DNA of 64,000 nucleotides from Limimaricola sp027213785 (GCF_050847355.1 NZ_CP193759.1:1-64000), one strand, 5' to 3'; counted from the first letter of the stretch, positions 8,471 to 16,771 are shown. Program-made: numbers and translations. Notes: a model not told the origin generated them from the sequence alone.

Positions 8471-9678
8471 GCCGCGCCCTCCGGGCTGCGCAGCGCCGCG
8501 AGGGCGGCGTCCAGATGATGGGCGATCGCGTCGCAATCGGCCGGCTTGAAGGTCAGCGGCAGCCGCATGTCGAACAGGGTCGAGAGGATCGCGTCGGTGC
8601 GGGGCAGGGCCTGCGCGCGCAGGTAGCGCCAGCTGCCATGGTTCGAGGTGAAACCCACCGGCTCGGTCGCGCCGAACCATTTCAGCTCGACCCCGCGCGC
8701 CGCCGCCTCGGCGACCAGCTGCCGCGCCGCCTCCGCCCCCAGCCCCGGCAGCCGGAACTGGATCGAGGAGCCGACATAGAATTCGGGTTCGGGCCGCTCG
8801 GGCAGCGCCACGCCGGGCAGGGCGGAGAGGCGCTCGGCCATGCGGTCGTGCAGCGCGTTCCAGCGGGCGATGGCGTCGTCGAGCCGGTCGAGCTGCGGCA
8901 GCAGGATCGCGGCGCGCAGATTGTCCATCCGCGCCGACATGTTCGGCGTCTCGAGCCGGATCTTCTCGAAATGCTCGGGCCCGGGGGCCGCGCCGTGGCG
9001 CTCGTAGAGCATGTAGGAGCCCGACATGATGATCGCGCGGGCCATCAGCTCGGGGTCGTCCGTGGTGAGGAAGCCGCCCTCGCCGGAATTCATGTGCTTG
9101 TAGGTCTGGGTGCTGAAGCAGCCCATCGCGCCGAAATTGCCGGAGCGACGGCCGTTCCAGCGCGCGCCCATGGTGTGGGCGCAATCCTCGATCACGGTGA
9201 GGCCGCAATCATCGGCGACCCGCATCAGCCGGTCCATGTCGCACAGATGGCCGCGCATGTTCGACAGGAGCAGGTGCCGGGCGCCAGAGGCGCGGGCCTT
9301 GGCGGCGAGGTCGCCCAAGTCGATCACCAGGTCCTCGGTGATCTCGACCAGCACCGCCTCGGCCCCGATGGCGGCGACGGCGCCGGGCACGGGGGCGAGG
9401 GTGAAGGCGTTGGTCAGCACGCGGTCGCCGGGGCGCACGCCGCAGGCGCGCAGCGCGATCTGCATCGCCTGCCCGCCCGAGGCCAGCGCCAGGCAGTAGC
9501 GCGCGCCCTGCCAATCGGCATAGGCCGCTTCGAGCCGGGCGGTGAGCGAGGTCTCGCCCGGCGCGGTGTTGTAGCGGTGCAGCCGCCCGCTGCGGAGCAG
9601 CTCCAGCGCCGCCGAGATGCCCTCCTCCGGGATCGGCTCCTGCTGGGTGAAGCTACCGGTGAAACGCGTCTCGGCCAT
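8467..9678 (-). CDS. DegT/DnrJ/EryC1-family PLP aminotransferase
   Basis: 403-residue PLP enzyme of the DegT/AHBA class. The PLP lysine sits in CFSTQTYKHMNSGEGGFLTT, and the upstream NMRGHLCDMDRL and VIEDCAHTMGA segments are also typical. Members usually transaminate keto-sugars, so its presence between cuyA and a racemase is unusual. It may aminate or deaminate a C3 sulfonate intermediate such as sulfopyruvate/cysteate or a DHPS-derived ketone, but the substrate cannot be told from sequence. It starts four bases after the cuyA stop and overlaps the racemase gene by four bases, so it is firmly part of the operon. Confidence 0.8.
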   Translation of the reverse strand: MAETRFTGSFTQQEPIPEEGISAALELLRSGRLHRYNTAPGETSLTARLEAAYADWQGARYCLALASGGQAMQIALRACGVRPGDRVLTNAFTLAPVPGAVAAIGAEAVLVEITEDLVIDLGDLAAKARASGARHLLLSNMRGHLCDMDRLMRVADDCGLTVIEDCAHTMGARWNGRRSGNFGAMGCFSTQTYKHMNSGEGGFLTTDDPELMARAIIMSGSYMLYERHGAAPGPEHFEKIRLETPNMSARMDNLRAAILLPQLDRLDDAIARWNALHDRMAERLSALPGVALPERPEPEFYVGSSIQFRLPGLGAEAARQLVAEAAARGVELKWFGATEPVGFTSNHGSWRYLRAQALPRTDAILSTLFDMRLPLTFKPADCDAIAHHLDAALAALRSPEGAA

Positions 9679-9682
9679 GGGT

Positions 9683-10708
9683 TTACTCCGCTGCCAGCTT
9701 GTCGCCCGGGGCGCGCTCGAACACCGCGTCGTAGCCGAACAGCGCCGCCGCGCCGCCGGTGTGGATGAACACCACCCGCTCGCCCTTCTTGAAGCGGCCC
9801 TTGCGGATCTGGTCGATCAGCCCCGCCGCGCCCTTGCCGGAATAGACCGGGTCGAGAAGGATGCCTTCGAGCTCCGCGAACATGCGGATCGCCTCGATCG
9901 TGTCCTCGCGCGGGATGCCGTAGCCGGGGCCGACATAGTCGCAGTTCGCGACCACGTCCTCGCGGGCGACGATGCCCTCGCAGCCGAGCTTCTCCGCGGT
10001 GAGGCGGGCCAGCTTGAAGACGTTCTCCTCCTGCTTCTCGCGCGGCGCGCGGACGCCGATGCCCAGGAGCGGGATCTGCGCGTTGATCGCCTTGAGGCCG
10101 GTGATCAGGCCGGCCTGGGTGCCTGCGGAGCCGGTGGCGGTGACGATGTGGTCGATCACCATGCCGCGGTCATTGGCCTGACCCACAAGTTCGAAGGCGC
10201 AGTTGACGTAGCCGAGCGCGCCGGTGGCGTTCGAGCCGCCGCCGGGGATGGTGTAGACCTTGGCGCCGTCCTTGCGGAAGTTGTCGGCCACCGCCTCCAT
10301 TTCGGCATGCATGTCGAGATCGGGGCCGCGGGTCTCGGTGGTGGCGCCGTGCAGGTGGTCGAGCAGCACGTTGCCGTTGCGGTTGTAGTTGTGATCCTTG
10401 GACCCGGTGCGGTCCTCCAGAAGCAGGTGGCAGCGCAGCCCGAGCTTCGAGGCGAAGGCGGCGGTCTGGCGCGCGTGGTTCGACTGGGTCGCGCCTTGGG
10501 TCATCACCATGTCGGCGCCCATGGCCTGTGCCTCGGCCATGAGGAATTCGAGCTTGCGGGTCTTGTTGCCGCCGGTCGAGAGGCCGGTGCAGTCGTCGCG
10601 CTTGATCCAGATCTCGGGGCCGCCGAGTTCGGCGCTCAGGCGATCGAGCCGCTCGAGAGGGGTGGGCAGATGGGCGAGATGGACGCGGGGAAACCGGGCC
10701 AGATGCAT
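9683..10708 (-). CDS. cuyA: L-cysteate sulfo-lyase CuyA (D-cysteine desulfhydrase family)
   Basis: PLP enzyme of the ACC deaminase/D-cysteine desulfhydrase family, 341 residues. CuyA cleaves L-cysteate to pyruvate, ammonium and sulfite in the cytoplasm. The start MHLARFPRVHLAHLPTPLER and IWIKRDDCTGLSTGGNKTRK (PLP lysine) resemble what I recall of CuyA from marine roseobacters; QSNHARQTAA is the substrate/PLP-contact segment. The ATG at 10708 has GGGAG upstream; an earlier in-frame ATG would add 20 residues not typical of the family. First gene of the operon, divergent from a LysR gene. Automated pipelines would probably call it D-cysteine desulfhydrase; the exporter, importer and HpsN neighbours favour CuyA. 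Confidence 0.86.
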   Translation of the reverse strand: MHLARFPRVHLAHLPTPLERLDRLSAELGGPEIWIKRDDCTGLSTGGNKTRKLEFLMAEAQAMGADMVMTQGATQSNHARQTAAFASKLGLRCHLLLEDRTGSKDHNYNRNGNVLLDHLHGATTETRGPDLDMHAEMEAVADNFRKDGAKVYTIPGGGSNATGALGYVNCAFELVGQANDRGMVIDHIVTATGSAGTQAGLITGLKAINAQIPLLGIGVRAPREKQEENVFKLARLTAEKLGCEGIVAREDVVANCDYVGPGYGIPREDTIEAIRMFAELEGILLDPVYSGKGAAGLIDQIRKGRFKKGERVVFIHTGGAAALFGYDAVFERAPGDKLAAE

Positions 10709-10790
10709 GTGACGCTCCCGTTCATAATTCACTATGGGAATACTGCGCCCCCAAATATCGCTATGCAAATGCGAAGTTCACATTGTAATA

Positions 10791-10803
10791 TGCATGATAT
10801 GCA
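10791..10803. promoter_or_regulatory. Possible LysR-type T-N11-A operator
   Basis: The imperfect dyad TGCATGATATGCA (arms TGCAT and ATGCA) has the T-N11-A form typical of LysR-regulator sites. It lies in the AT-rich 113-bp gap between cuyA and the divergent LysR gene, 18 bases before the latter's start, so it could serve autoregulation and operon activation. Confidence 0.5.
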
Positions 10804-10821
10804 ACTTAGCGGGACCCTTGC

Positions 10822-11724
10822 ATGCGCTTGGAATGGTTGGAAGACCTGATCGCCGTCGCGGAGACCGGATCCTTCTCGGAGGCGGCCGAACGCCGCTCTT
10901 TGACGCAGTCTGCCTTTTCTCGCCGCATTCGGCAGATCGAGGACTATGTCGGGGTCGAATTGTTCGACCGCAGCCGCAAGCCGGTGCAGCTGCAAAGGAC
11001 CACCGAAACCCAGCGCGATCGAATCCTCCAGATCATCCGCACGCTGCGCCAGCTGGTCGCGGATCTGCGCAGCGGCAGCCAGATGGCCGAGAACCACGTG
11101 GTGCTGGCGAGCCAGCACGCGCTGACCACCTCGCGCACGCCGCGGCTGCTGCAGGGCGTGCTGGCGCATCACGACTCGATCTCGATCCGGCTGCGCTCGG
11201 CCAATTTCGACGATTGCTATGGCCAGCTCCTGGCCCGCAAGGCGGATATCGCGCTGGTCTACCGGATCGAGGGGATCGCGCCGGAGGTGGAGGCCGATTA
11301 CTTGGAGACGGTCGAGGTCGGGCAGGACCGGCTGATCCCGGTCCATGCGGCGGCGCGGCGCGCCGATCACCTGCGCGACCGCGCCATGGGGCTGTTGCCG
11401 ATCGTCTCCTATCCCGACGCGGTGTTCCTCGGTCAGGTGATGAACCTGCTGATCCTGCCGAACCTGCCGCAGCCCTTGCAGGCGGTGCAGCGGGTGGAGA
11501 CGGCGCTGACGCTGGCGGCGCAGGAGATGGCGCAGGTCGGCATCGGCACCGCGTGGATTCCCCACAGCCTCGCGCGGGACCGGATCGCCGAGGGCAGCCT
11601 GATCGACCTTTCGGACGAGCTGCCGAGCTGCGAGCTGGTGATCACCGCGATGCGGCTGGCCGGGGCCAAGCGCCGCTCCGAGGACGCGGTCTGGACCGAG
11701 CTGCTGGGCGAGGCCGGCGCCTGA
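10822..11724 (+). CDS. LysR-family regulator of the cuyA operon
   Basis: 300-residue LysR-type transcription factor. The N-terminal winged helix reads MRLEWLEDLIAVAETGSFSE then AAERRSLTQSAFSRRIRQIE, and an effector-binding domain follows. It is transcribed away from cuyA with a 113-bp shared promoter region, the usual arrangement of a LysR regulator and its target. A divergent LysR gene next to cuyA (cuyR) has been described in roseobacters. The inducer would be a sulfonate or pathway intermediate; this is inferred from position only. Confidence 0.85.
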   Translation: MRLEWLEDLIAVAETGSFSEAAERRSLTQSAFSRRIRQIEDYVGVELFDRSRKPVQLQRTTETQRDRILQIIRTLRQLVADLRSGSQMAENHVVLASQHALTTSRTPRLLQGVLAHHDSISIRLRSANFDDCYGQLLARKADIALVYRIEGIAPEVEADYLETVEVGQDRLIPVHAAARRADHLRDRAMGLLPIVSYPDAVFLGQVMNLLILPNLPQPLQAVQRVETALTLAAQEMAQVGIGTAWIPHSLARDRIAEGSLIDLSDELPSCELVITAMRLAGAKRRSEDAVWTELLGEAGA

Positions 11725-12018
11725 CGGGGGGCGGGCCGGGCGAACAGGGTCGGGGGCGGCAACTGAATTGTATCCGGGGCCAAGGCCGAAGCGGCGGTGC
11801 GGGCGCGGTGGGGCCGGGTGATTTTCGGTCGATCCGGCAGCGGGATAGGGCGCGGGGCCGGGGCCTGCGCGGCCGGTCGCGCCCTGTCGCCGCGCATACA
11901 TTTCGCGACAATTCTCGACTGTAGCTTGGCCCGGGACTGCGCCATCCCGGACCCGACCCCGGCGCGGCGCAGCGCCGCGAGGACCGGGGGTGACGTTCCA
12001 ATCGCAAGGACGACGAGA

Positions 12019-12480
12019 ATGAAAATCGCAGGCAAGATCAGCATCATCGCCGTGATCGCCACCCTGTCGGGCATCGCCGCAGGCGCGGCTTCGGCCCAGC
12101 AGCATCCCGAGATGACGCCATTGCCGCGCGCCGAGGCGCTGAAGCTGGCGGGCGCGCGTTTCGACGCCGCGGACACCGACGGCGACGGCCGGGTGAGCGC
12201 CGAGGAAGCGCGCGCGGCTCGGAGCGAGGCCCGCCCGGGCAGGGGTGACGGCCGGGGCCATGGGCCGCGTCAGGGTCCGGGCCAAGGTCTGGGCCAAGGT
12301 CTGGGCCAGAACCGGGGGCAGGAGCAGCGCCCGGCCGCCGAAGAGCGGGCCGAGTTCAAGCCGCTGTCGCGGGCCGAGACCCTCAGCCAGGAGGCCGCGC
12401 GCTTCGACGCCGCCGACAGGAACGGCGACGGCGTGCTCAGCGTCGAGGAGATGCGCGCGAGCTTGCCGCCGCGCCGCTGA
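12019..12480 (+). CDS. Secreted EF-hand calcium-binding protein
   Basis: Small 153-residue protein with a signal peptide (MKIAGKISIIAVIATLSGIA, cleavage near ASA-QQ). Two EF-hand loops are visible, DAADTDGDGRVSAEE near residues 51-65 and DAADRNGDGVLSVEE near 132-146, each with Asp at positions 1, 3 and 5 or close variants and Glu at 12. Each follows a similar helix (PLPRAEALKLAGARF and PLSRAETLSQEAARF), so the protein is an internal duplication joined by a Gly/Gln/Arg-rich linker. Probably periplasmic calcium binding; no specific role can be assigned. AAGGA lies about 9 bases before the ATG. It has no obvious link to the flanking operons. Confidence 0.8.
   Translation: MKIAGKISIIAVIATLSGIAAGAASAQQHPEMTPLPRAEALKLAGARFDAADTDGDGRVSAEEARAARSEARPGRGDGRGHGPRQGPGQGLGQGLGQNRGQEQRPAAEERAEFKPLSRAETLSQEAARFDAADRNGDGVLSVEEMRASLPPRR
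12274..12309 (+). repeat. Three 12-bp tandem repeats in the EF-hand linker
   Basis: Units GGTCCGGGCCAA, GGTCTGGGCCAA and GGTCTGGGCCAG follow one another and encode GPGQ-GLGQ-GLGQ. The in-frame repeat could expand or contract without breaking the protein and sets the spacing between the two EF-hands. Confidence 0.8.
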
Positions 12481-12550
12481 TCCGCGCGGATCCGGCGGGG
12501 CCGGGGCCATGCCCCGGATACCCGGCATCCGGCCGGGCCCGAACGCAGTC

Positions 12551-12576
12551 GGGGCGGGATCGCGCGATCCCGCCCC
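12551..12576. terminator. Perfect 26-bp palindrome, bidirectional terminator candidate
   Basis: Arms GGGGCGGGATCGC (12551-12563) and GCGATCCCGCCCC (12564-12576) are exact complements and sit between the convergent EF-hand and sugar-transporter genes. A GC-rich hairpin without a U-tract, probably a transcription barrier from both sides. Confidence 0.55.
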
Positions 12577-12620
12577 CTCATGCGGTTGGAGGGGTCCCGC
12601 GGCCACGGGCCGGGGAGGGA

Positions 12621-13400
12621 TCAGACCGTGCTGCCGAGGCTGCTTTCCAGCGTCGCCAGCTCCTGGCCGCCCGCCATCATGTCCTGCAGCTCCTCGGGGC
12701 TGATCTCGCCGCGCCTGGCGGTGCCATAGGTGCGGCCCCGGTTCAGCACGGTGAAGCGGTCGCCCACCGCCATGGCGTGGCGCACGTTGTGGGTGATGAA
12801 GACCACCGCCACGCCCTGCTTGCGCACCGTGTCGATGGTGGCGAGCACGTTGGCGGTCTGGCGCACGCCGAGCGCCGAGGTCGGCTCGTCGAGGATCAGC
12901 ACGCGGGCGCCGAAATGCACCGCGCGGGCGATGGCGACGGTCTGCCGCTCGCCGCCCGACAGCGTGCCGACGGCCTGATCGGGGCCGCGCAGCACGATGC
13001 CCATCTTTTCCATCTCCCGCATCGTCACCCGGTTGGCGAGCTCGTGGTCGAAGAAGGAGAATGGGCCGATCTTGCGCACCGGCTCGTTGCCCATGAAGAA
13101 ATTGCGGCTCACCGACATCAGCGGGATCATCGCGAGATGCTGGTGCACGGTGGCGATCCCGGCGGCGATGGCGTCGCGCGGATCGGCGAAATGCATGTCG
13201 CGGCCCTCGAACAGGATCTCGCCGCGGGTCGGCTTGTGCACGCCGGAGAGCGTCTTGATGAAGGTCGACTTGCCGGCGCCGTTGTCGCCCAGAAGGCAGT
13301 GGCATTCGCCGGCATGGATGTCGACCGAGACGCCGGCCAGCGCGATGACCGAGCCGAAATGCTTCTCGATGTTCTTCATCTGGATCAGGGGCTGGGTCAT
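12621..13400 (-). CDS. CUT2-type sugar ABC transporter ATPase (inositol importer candidate)
   Basis: 259-residue single-domain ATPase of the ribose/fructose/inositol class, with Walker A LLGDNGAGKSTFIKTLSG, signature LSGGERQTVAIARAV and Walker B RVLILDEPTSALG. CUT2 ATPases are often double-length (about 500 residues); this one has a single nucleotide-binding domain like FrcA-type proteins. It follows the permease gene with one base between start and stop and should pair as a homodimer with it. The iol genes and shared operator argue for inositol as the substrate. Confidence 0.87.
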   Translation of the reverse strand: MTQPLIQMKNIEKHFGSVIALAGVSVDIHAGECHCLLGDNGAGKSTFIKTLSGVHKPTRGEILFEGRDMHFADPRDAIAAGIATVHQHLAMIPLMSVSRNFFMGNEPVRKIGPFSFFDHELANRVTMREMEKMGIVLRGPDQAVGTLSGGERQTVAIARAVHFGARVLILDEPTSALGVRQTANVLATIDTVRKQGVAVVFITHNVRHAMAVGDRFTVLNRGRTYGTARRGEISPEELQDMMAGGQELATLESSLGSTV

Positions 13401-13401
13401 G

Positions 13402-14520
13402 TCAGCGCTCTCCGGTGATGATGCGGCGGATATAGGTGTTGAGGATCACCGCGAAGAGCAGGATCACGCCCAGGAACACCCGGAACAGCGAGCTTTCGAC
13501 GCCCGCGAAGAACAGCCCCTGCTGGACCACGCCGAAGATCAGCGCGCCGAGCGCGGCGCCGATCACCGAGCCGTAGCCCCCGGTCAGCAGCGCGCCGCCG
13601 ATGACCACGGCGATGATCGCCTCGAACTCCTTCAGCAGGCCCCGGTCGGCCCCGGCCGAGCCGAACTCCATCACCTGGCAGGCGGCGAAGACAGTGGCGC
13701 AGAAGGCGGTGAACATGAACATGGTGATCTTGACCCGGTTCACCGGCACGCCCGAATTGCGCGCGGCCTCGGCGTCGCCGCCTGCGGCGAAGATCCAGTT
13801 GCCGAAGCGGGTGCGGGTCAGCAGCACGTGGCCGAGCAGAACCAGCCCGAGCGCCCAGACGATCAGCATCGGGATGCCGTTCACCACCGGCTCGCCGGCG
13901 CGGGTGCCGCGTTCGAAGGTGGCGATGATCCCGGCCTCGCCCATCCAGCTGAAGAGGCCCTTGCCGATGGTGCCGCCGAACAGCGCCGCGAGCCAGTCGC
14001 CCTCGGCCGCCTCGCGGATGCCGCCGATGATGGTCTTGCGCTCGATGGTCTGGGGCAGGAAGATCGTGAAGCCGCGCAGGATGAACAGGAAGGCCAGCGT
14101 CACGATGAAGCTGGGCAGGCCGGTGCGCACGACGATGAAGCCGTTGAGCGCGCCGATCGAGATGCACAGCGCGAAGGTCACGAGGATCGCGATCCACATC
14201 GGCCAGCCCAGCGTCACCCCGAAGATGGCGATCATCATCCCCGCGAAGCCGATCATCGAGCCGACGGAGAGGTCGAATTCGCCCGCGATCATCAACAGGC
14301 AGGCACCGACGGCGATGATCATGAACTGCGCCGAGACGACGGACCAGTTCATGATGCCTTGGCTGTTGAACATGCCGCTGTCGAAGGCGAACAGTCCGAA
14401 GAAGACGAACACCGCGATGGTGCCCACGATGCCGCCCAGCTCGGGACGGATCATCGCGCGGCGCATCGGCGAGATCTGCTTGACCCGTTCGTCCATCACG
14501 ATTTGCGGTGTATCTGCCAT
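13402..14520 (-). CDS. CUT2-type sugar ABC transporter permease (inositol importer candidate)
   Basis: 372-residue inner-membrane permease of the ribose/xylose class with about ten hydrophobic segments. Family features include GEFDLSVGSMIGFAGM, NGFIVVRTGLPSFIVTLA, FAAGGDAEAARNSGVPV and IGGALLTGGYGSVIGA. It is transcribed with the ATPase and binding-protein genes. Compared with RbsC (about 320 residues) it is somewhat long, with an extra loop (residues about 165-205) between membrane segments. Confidence 0.87.
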   Translation of the reverse strand: MADTPQIVMDERVKQISPMRRAMIRPELGGIVGTIAVFVFFGLFAFDSGMFNSQGIMNWSVVSAQFMIIAVGACLLMIAGEFDLSVGSMIGFAGMMIAIFGVTLGWPMWIAILVTFALCISIGALNGFIVVRTGLPSFIVTLAFLFILRGFTIFLPQTIERKTIIGGIREAAEGDWLAALFGGTIGKGLFSWMGEAGIIATFERGTRAGEPVVNGIPMLIVWALGLVLLGHVLLTRTRFGNWIFAAGGDAEAARNSGVPVNRVKITMFMFTAFCATVFAACQVMEFGSAGADRGLLKEFEAIIAVVIGGALLTGGYGSVIGAALGALIFGVVQQGLFFAGVESSLFRVFLGVILLFAVILNTYIRRIITGER

Positions 14521-14594
14521 GCCCGCTTACTCCAGGGATCGGTTGAAACTCGATGGGGGCGGCCAATGGGGAGGTGCCGCCCCCGCGCGCTCGC

Positions 14595-15542
14595 TCAGCG
14601 GTATTCGCCGGCGAACTTCTCGACCATCTCGAGCCCCTCGGCGGTGACGAAGCCGGGGCCGGAGTTGATGTTGTTGCCGGGCAGCACGCCGTAGCGGTGG
14701 TAGTTGGTCAGCACGACCACCGGCAGGTAGGCCTGCAGGAAGGGCTGCTGGTCGATGCCCCACTCGATCACGCCGTCCTTGATGCCCTGCACGATCTCGG
14801 CGCCGAGATCGAAGGTGCCGAAATAGATGTCGCCCGCCATGCCGGTCTCGTCGAGCGCCAGCAGCGTCGGATCGGCCGAGGTCGGCCCGAGGGTGAGCAC
14901 CGCGTCGGTGTCGGGATTGGCCGAGAGATAGGCCTGCACCCGGTTCTTGATCTCGGCCGGGTCCTGGCCGCTGTCGATCATCTGCTCGCCCAGCTCGACG
15001 CCGAGACCGTCGGCGAAGCCCTGGCAGCGCTCGGTCGAGGCGGGGGAGCTGATGTAGTGGTTCACGCAGAGGAAGCTCTCGACGCCGTCCTGCTTGGCCC
15101 GCTCGCCCGCGGCGAGGCCCGCGTCGTATTCGGGCTGGCCCACATACATCAGCGCGCCGACCTCGCGCGCCTGCTCGGGCGTGCCCGAATTCATGATGAT
15201 CACGTCGACGCCGCTGTCGACGGCCGAGCGGACCGGGCCCGAGAGCACGTCGAAATCCGACAGGGTGGTGATGATGCCGTCGGGGCCGCTTGCCGCCGCC
15301 TGCTCGATGATCCGCGCCATGTCGGCAAGATCGCCGGTCGGCGGATTGCGGTATTCGACCTCGACGCCCATCTGCTCGGAGGCCAGCGCGATCGCGTTCT
15401 TGATGGTGTTCCACCAGCTGTCGCTGTCTGGGGCGTGGCTGACGAGGATGTATTTCTCGCCCTCGGCCTGCGCGGCGCCGGCGGCGATCAGCGGCGTGGC
15501 GGCGACGGTCGCGGCCAGCAGCAGCTTCTTTGTCGGTGTCAT
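14595..15542 (-). CDS. Periplasmic sugar-binding protein (inositol importer candidate)
   Basis: 315-residue substrate-binding protein of the ribose/inositol (peripla_BP_4) type. The signal peptide runs from MTPTKKLLLAATVAATPLIA to about AQA-EGEK, and the mature part includes PDGIITTLSDFDVLSGP and GQPEYDAGLAAG. The start at 15542 is supported by GGGAGGGA upstream and by the signal peptide. First gene of a three-gene importer operon, preceded by a 20-bp LacI-type operator shared with the divergent regulator. The ligand is inferred from the iol genes that share this operator. Confidence 0.86.
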   Translation of the reverse strand: MTPTKKLLLAATVAATPLIAAGAAQAEGEKYILVSHAPDSDSWWNTIKNAIALASEQMGVEVEYRNPPTGDLADMARIIEQAAASGPDGIITTLSDFDVLSGPVRSAVDSGVDVIIMNSGTPEQAREVGALMYVGQPEYDAGLAAGERAKQDGVESFLCVNHYISSPASTERCQGFADGLGVELGEQMIDSGQDPAEIKNRVQAYLSANPDTDAVLTLGPTSADPTLLALDETGMAGDIYFGTFDLGAEIVQGIKDGVIEWGIDQQPFLQAYLPVVVLTNYHRYGVLPGNNINSGPGFVTAEGLEMVEKFAGEYR

Positions 15543-15630
15543 CGGACATCCCTCCCTGGTGTCGTTGGTTCCGTTGGAAGAGCGGTCCTCCGCCAGCCCT
15601 TCGACTCCGACTAGAGCATATCGGACGGCA

Positions 15631-15650
15631 TTTTGCAACCGGTTGCAAAA
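15631..15650. promoter_or_regulatory. LacI-family operator, copy 1 of the inositol regulon
   Basis: Perfect 20-bp palindrome TTTTGCAACCGGTTGCAAAA with the central CG typical of LacI-family sites. It lies between the importer operon and the divergent lacI gene. The same 18-bp core recurs at 19982-19999. Confidence 0.85.
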
Positions 15651-15699
15651 CGGGTCGGCGCAACTCATGCTGGACCCGGGCGTTCGATGAGGTAGAGCT

Positions 15700-16737
15700 A
15701 TGCGGTCGCGGGAGGGAAGACGGGGGGTCATGGTGGTCACGCTCAAGGAGGTCGCCGAACGGGCGGGCGTGTCGCGCTCGGCGGTGTCGCGCACCTTTAC
15801 CGACGGCGCCTCGGTCTCGCCCAAGATGCGGCGCAAGGTCGAGAAGGCGGCGCGCGAACTGGGCTACAGCCCCAACGCGCTGGCCTCGTCGCTCACCACC
15901 GGGCGCACCAAGCTGATCGGGCTGGTGTCGAGCAACTTCCACAACCCGTTCTTCCTCGAGATCTTCGACCTGTTCACCCGCGGCCTGCAGGAGCGCGGGC
16001 TGCGCCCGCTGCTGGTCAACCTCTCGGGCGAGACCGAGCCCGAGAACTCGGTGCGGATGCTGCGGCAATACTCGGTCGACGGCGTCGTCGTCGCCTCCTC
16101 GACCCTACTGCCGGGCTTCGCCATCGCGTTCCGCGAGGCGGGGGTGCCGGTGATCAACGCCTTCGGGCGCTATGCCTCGGACCCGCAGGTGCACACGGTG
16201 GGCATCGACAACGTCGAATGCGGCCGGACCGCCGCGCGCACGCTGATCGCGCGCGGCTACCGGCGGCTGGCCTTTCTCGGCGGACCCGAATCCGCGACCT
16301 CGACCCAGGACCGCCTCTCCGGGTTCCAAGCCGAGATCGCGCAGGCGCCGGAGGTCGGGCTGACCGTATCCTTCGCGGGGGCCTACACCTTCGACGCGGG
16401 GCGGCGCGAGATGCAGCGTCTGCTGCAGGCGCCGCCGGCCGAGGCCTATTTCTGCGGCGACGACGTGCTGTCGATCGGCGCGCTCTCGGCGCTGCGCGAT
16501 CACGGGTTCTCGGTGCCGGGCGATGTCGGCGTGCTCGGGCTCAATGACATGGAGATGGCGGGCTGGGCCGGGATCGACCTGACCACGATTCACCAGCCGA
16601 TCCGGCAGATCGTCACCTCCTCGATCGAGCTGATGGGGGCGATGCTGGACGAGCCGGACCGCTACCCGGAGGCACGGGTGTTCCCCTGCCGGATCGTCGA
16701 GCGCGGCACGCTCAGGCCATTGCCCGGGGCGGGCTGA
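15700..16737 (+). CDS. LacI-family repressor of the inositol genes
   Basis: 345-residue LacI/GalR regulator: N-terminal helix-turn-helix TLKEVAERAGVSRSAVSRTF and hinge helix YSPNALASSLTTGRT, then a periplasmic-binding-protein-like effector domain. The ATG at 15700 has GAGG seven bases upstream; the ATG at 15730 (MVVTLKEV) gives a more usual family N-terminus but a poorer ribosome site. Transcribed away from the importer operon across a palindromic operator that recurs in front of iolD, so it most likely represses both units until an inositol-derived effector appears. Many bacteria use DeoR or RpiR-type IolR; this one is LacI-type. Confidence 0.85.
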   Translation: MRSREGRRGVMVVTLKEVAERAGVSRSAVSRTFTDGASVSPKMRRKVEKAARELGYSPNALASSLTTGRTKLIGLVSSNFHNPFFLEIFDLFTRGLQERGLRPLLVNLSGETEPENSVRMLRQYSVDGVVVASSTLLPGFAIAFREAGVPVINAFGRYASDPQVHTVGIDNVECGRTAARTLIARGYRRLAFLGGPESATSTQDRLSGFQAEIAQAPEVGLTVSFAGAYTFDAGRREMQRLLQAPPAEAYFCGDDVLSIGALSALRDHGFSVPGDVGVLGLNDMEMAGWAGIDLTTIHQPIRQIVTSSIELMGAMLDEPDRYPEARVFPCRIVERGTLRPLPGAG

Positions 16738-16738
16738 G

Positions 16739-16765
16739 GGGCCGGGGCCTCGGCGGCCCCGGCCC
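16739..16765. terminator. Hairpin between convergent lacI and oxidoreductase genes
   Basis: An 11-bp perfect inverted repeat, GGGCCGGGGCC (16739-16749) and GGCCCCGGCCC (16755-16765), with a 5-base loop between two convergent genes. No T-run; probably stops transcription from both sides. Confidence 0.6.
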
Positions 16766-16771
16766 GAACGG

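Noticed and set aside
9683..10708. ACC deaminase or plain D-cysteine desulfhydrase
   Set aside because: The same family, but the operon with importer, exporter and HpsN, and the N-terminal sequence, fit CuyA better. Not fully excluded.
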